This document shows positions 63,566 to 64,000 of a stretch of DNA of 64,000 nt, one piece after another (positions within the stretch are counted from its first letter, which is position 1; each line of letters begins with the position of its first letter). Position numbers and translations under genes: made by a program. Source of the DNA: Ariolimax columbianus (lineage: Eukaryota > Mollusca > Gastropoda > Stylommatophora > Arionidae); NCBI GenBank assembly GCA_036924085.1, contig JAVGWX010000004.1, positions 76,991,090-77,055,089 of the forward strand, in the 5' to 3' direction. The notes beneath the pieces are model-generated. The model searched no databases. It was not told where the DNA came from and was given only the letters and a program-made list of their open reading frames with translations.

Positions 63566-64000
63566 GAGATCCTAGTCTTTATTGGAGGTGGATGATAAAC
63601 TCTGAAGTCCCATGTGCATGTATAAGAACCCTTAGAAGTTGAAAATCTAAAAGAGCAGGCTGTTATACACTGTCCAGGATAAAAATGTTAAAGGTAAAGA
63701 AATTTCAACCCGATAGTGACATGCATGAAACCGGACAGGAGGTGGTTCCTCCATCATGCAAACATAAAACAGGTCAATCATCTGTTTGTCTGCACATTTT
63801 ATTGTAAGTATATAGAAAGACTTCTACACCCCTAGAACAGAAGAGCAGTGTGAAGACAACAACAAATATACACAAATATGTATCTTTTTCTTTTTATCAA
63901 TGATCAGCATACCTGAGTTATTAGCCCTTGCGGATTCTAGTGCCGAGAGGTCCTATGGCTTTACTGCCAAACCCGGTGAGAAGTCAGACAAATGTATGTC
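63566..64000. other. No gene recognised at window end
   Basis: No coding motif can be supported. A minus-strand AATAAA lies near 63797. Confidence 0.45.

Noticed and set aside
63918..64000. Possible terminal exon on the minus strand (GFGSKAIGPLGTRIRKG then two stops)
   Set aside because: Upstream in-frame stop and no usable acceptor before the peptide; AATAAA at 63797 alone is not enough.

Overview
This is a eukaryotic, metazoan window. It has spliced coding exons with GT-AG borders, tRNA-derived SINEs, LINE reverse-transcriptase debris, mariner, pogo and piggyBac DNA-transposon remains, and many minisatellites. The only convincing host gene is a minus-strand forkhead transcription factor of the FoxN1/FoxN4 class. 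I rebuilt seven coding exons between 46890 and 29408. Their phases join without error into 652 codons including the stop (651 residues). The mix of repeats fits an invertebrate, and by general impression a mollusc (possibly a gastropod); that placement is inference.

Layout. Positions 1-28,200 hold almost only repeats: a 57-bp array; family A (a SINE-like unit of about 350 bp with a GAA tail) swollen by a 31-bp array; a 62-bp array; an RTE-type LINE; a 35/32-bp higher-order array; SINEs; a 3.6-kb LINE (6985-10605) carrying an inserted SINE and three separate internal tandem expansions; a mariner remnant whose 3' coding end has grown into a 45-bp array; 85-bp and 58-bp arrays; and a pile of LINE fragments, one of which keeps an intact RNase H domain (18501-19804). 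Positions 28,200-50,100 are the FoxN1/4 locus: probable 3' UTR, eight exons (one non-coding and tentative) and introns packed with LINE tails, SINEs and piggyBac-like TTAA-bounded elements. Positions 50,100-64,000 lie upstream and are again repeats: SINEs, 42-, 23-, 26- and 19-bp arrays, three more transposase remnants and family A-E dispersed repeats.

Two patterns stand out. First, several minisatellites here are local amplifications of a piece of a transposable element: reverse-transcriptase codons at three sites in one LINE, the last codons of a mariner transposase, the 3' end of family A, and a segment of family D. Second, the FoxN1/4 pre-mRNA carries a pair of inverted, near-identical 0.66-kb TTAA elements in introns on either side of four coding exons, including most of the DNA-binding domain. 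This could affect its splicing or favour circular RNA. I found no CRISPR array, rRNA gene, functional tRNA gene or bacterial operon.

Dispersed families are called A to E here because I cannot name them. A has full copies at 19878-20227, 59096-59452 and 62558-62908. B has copies at 5688-6064, 47439-47812 and 57906-58276. C has copies at 17764-18027 and 51907-52185. D has copies at 21456-21869 and 55724-56132. E has copies at 52838-52998, 53221-53372 and 54398-54543.
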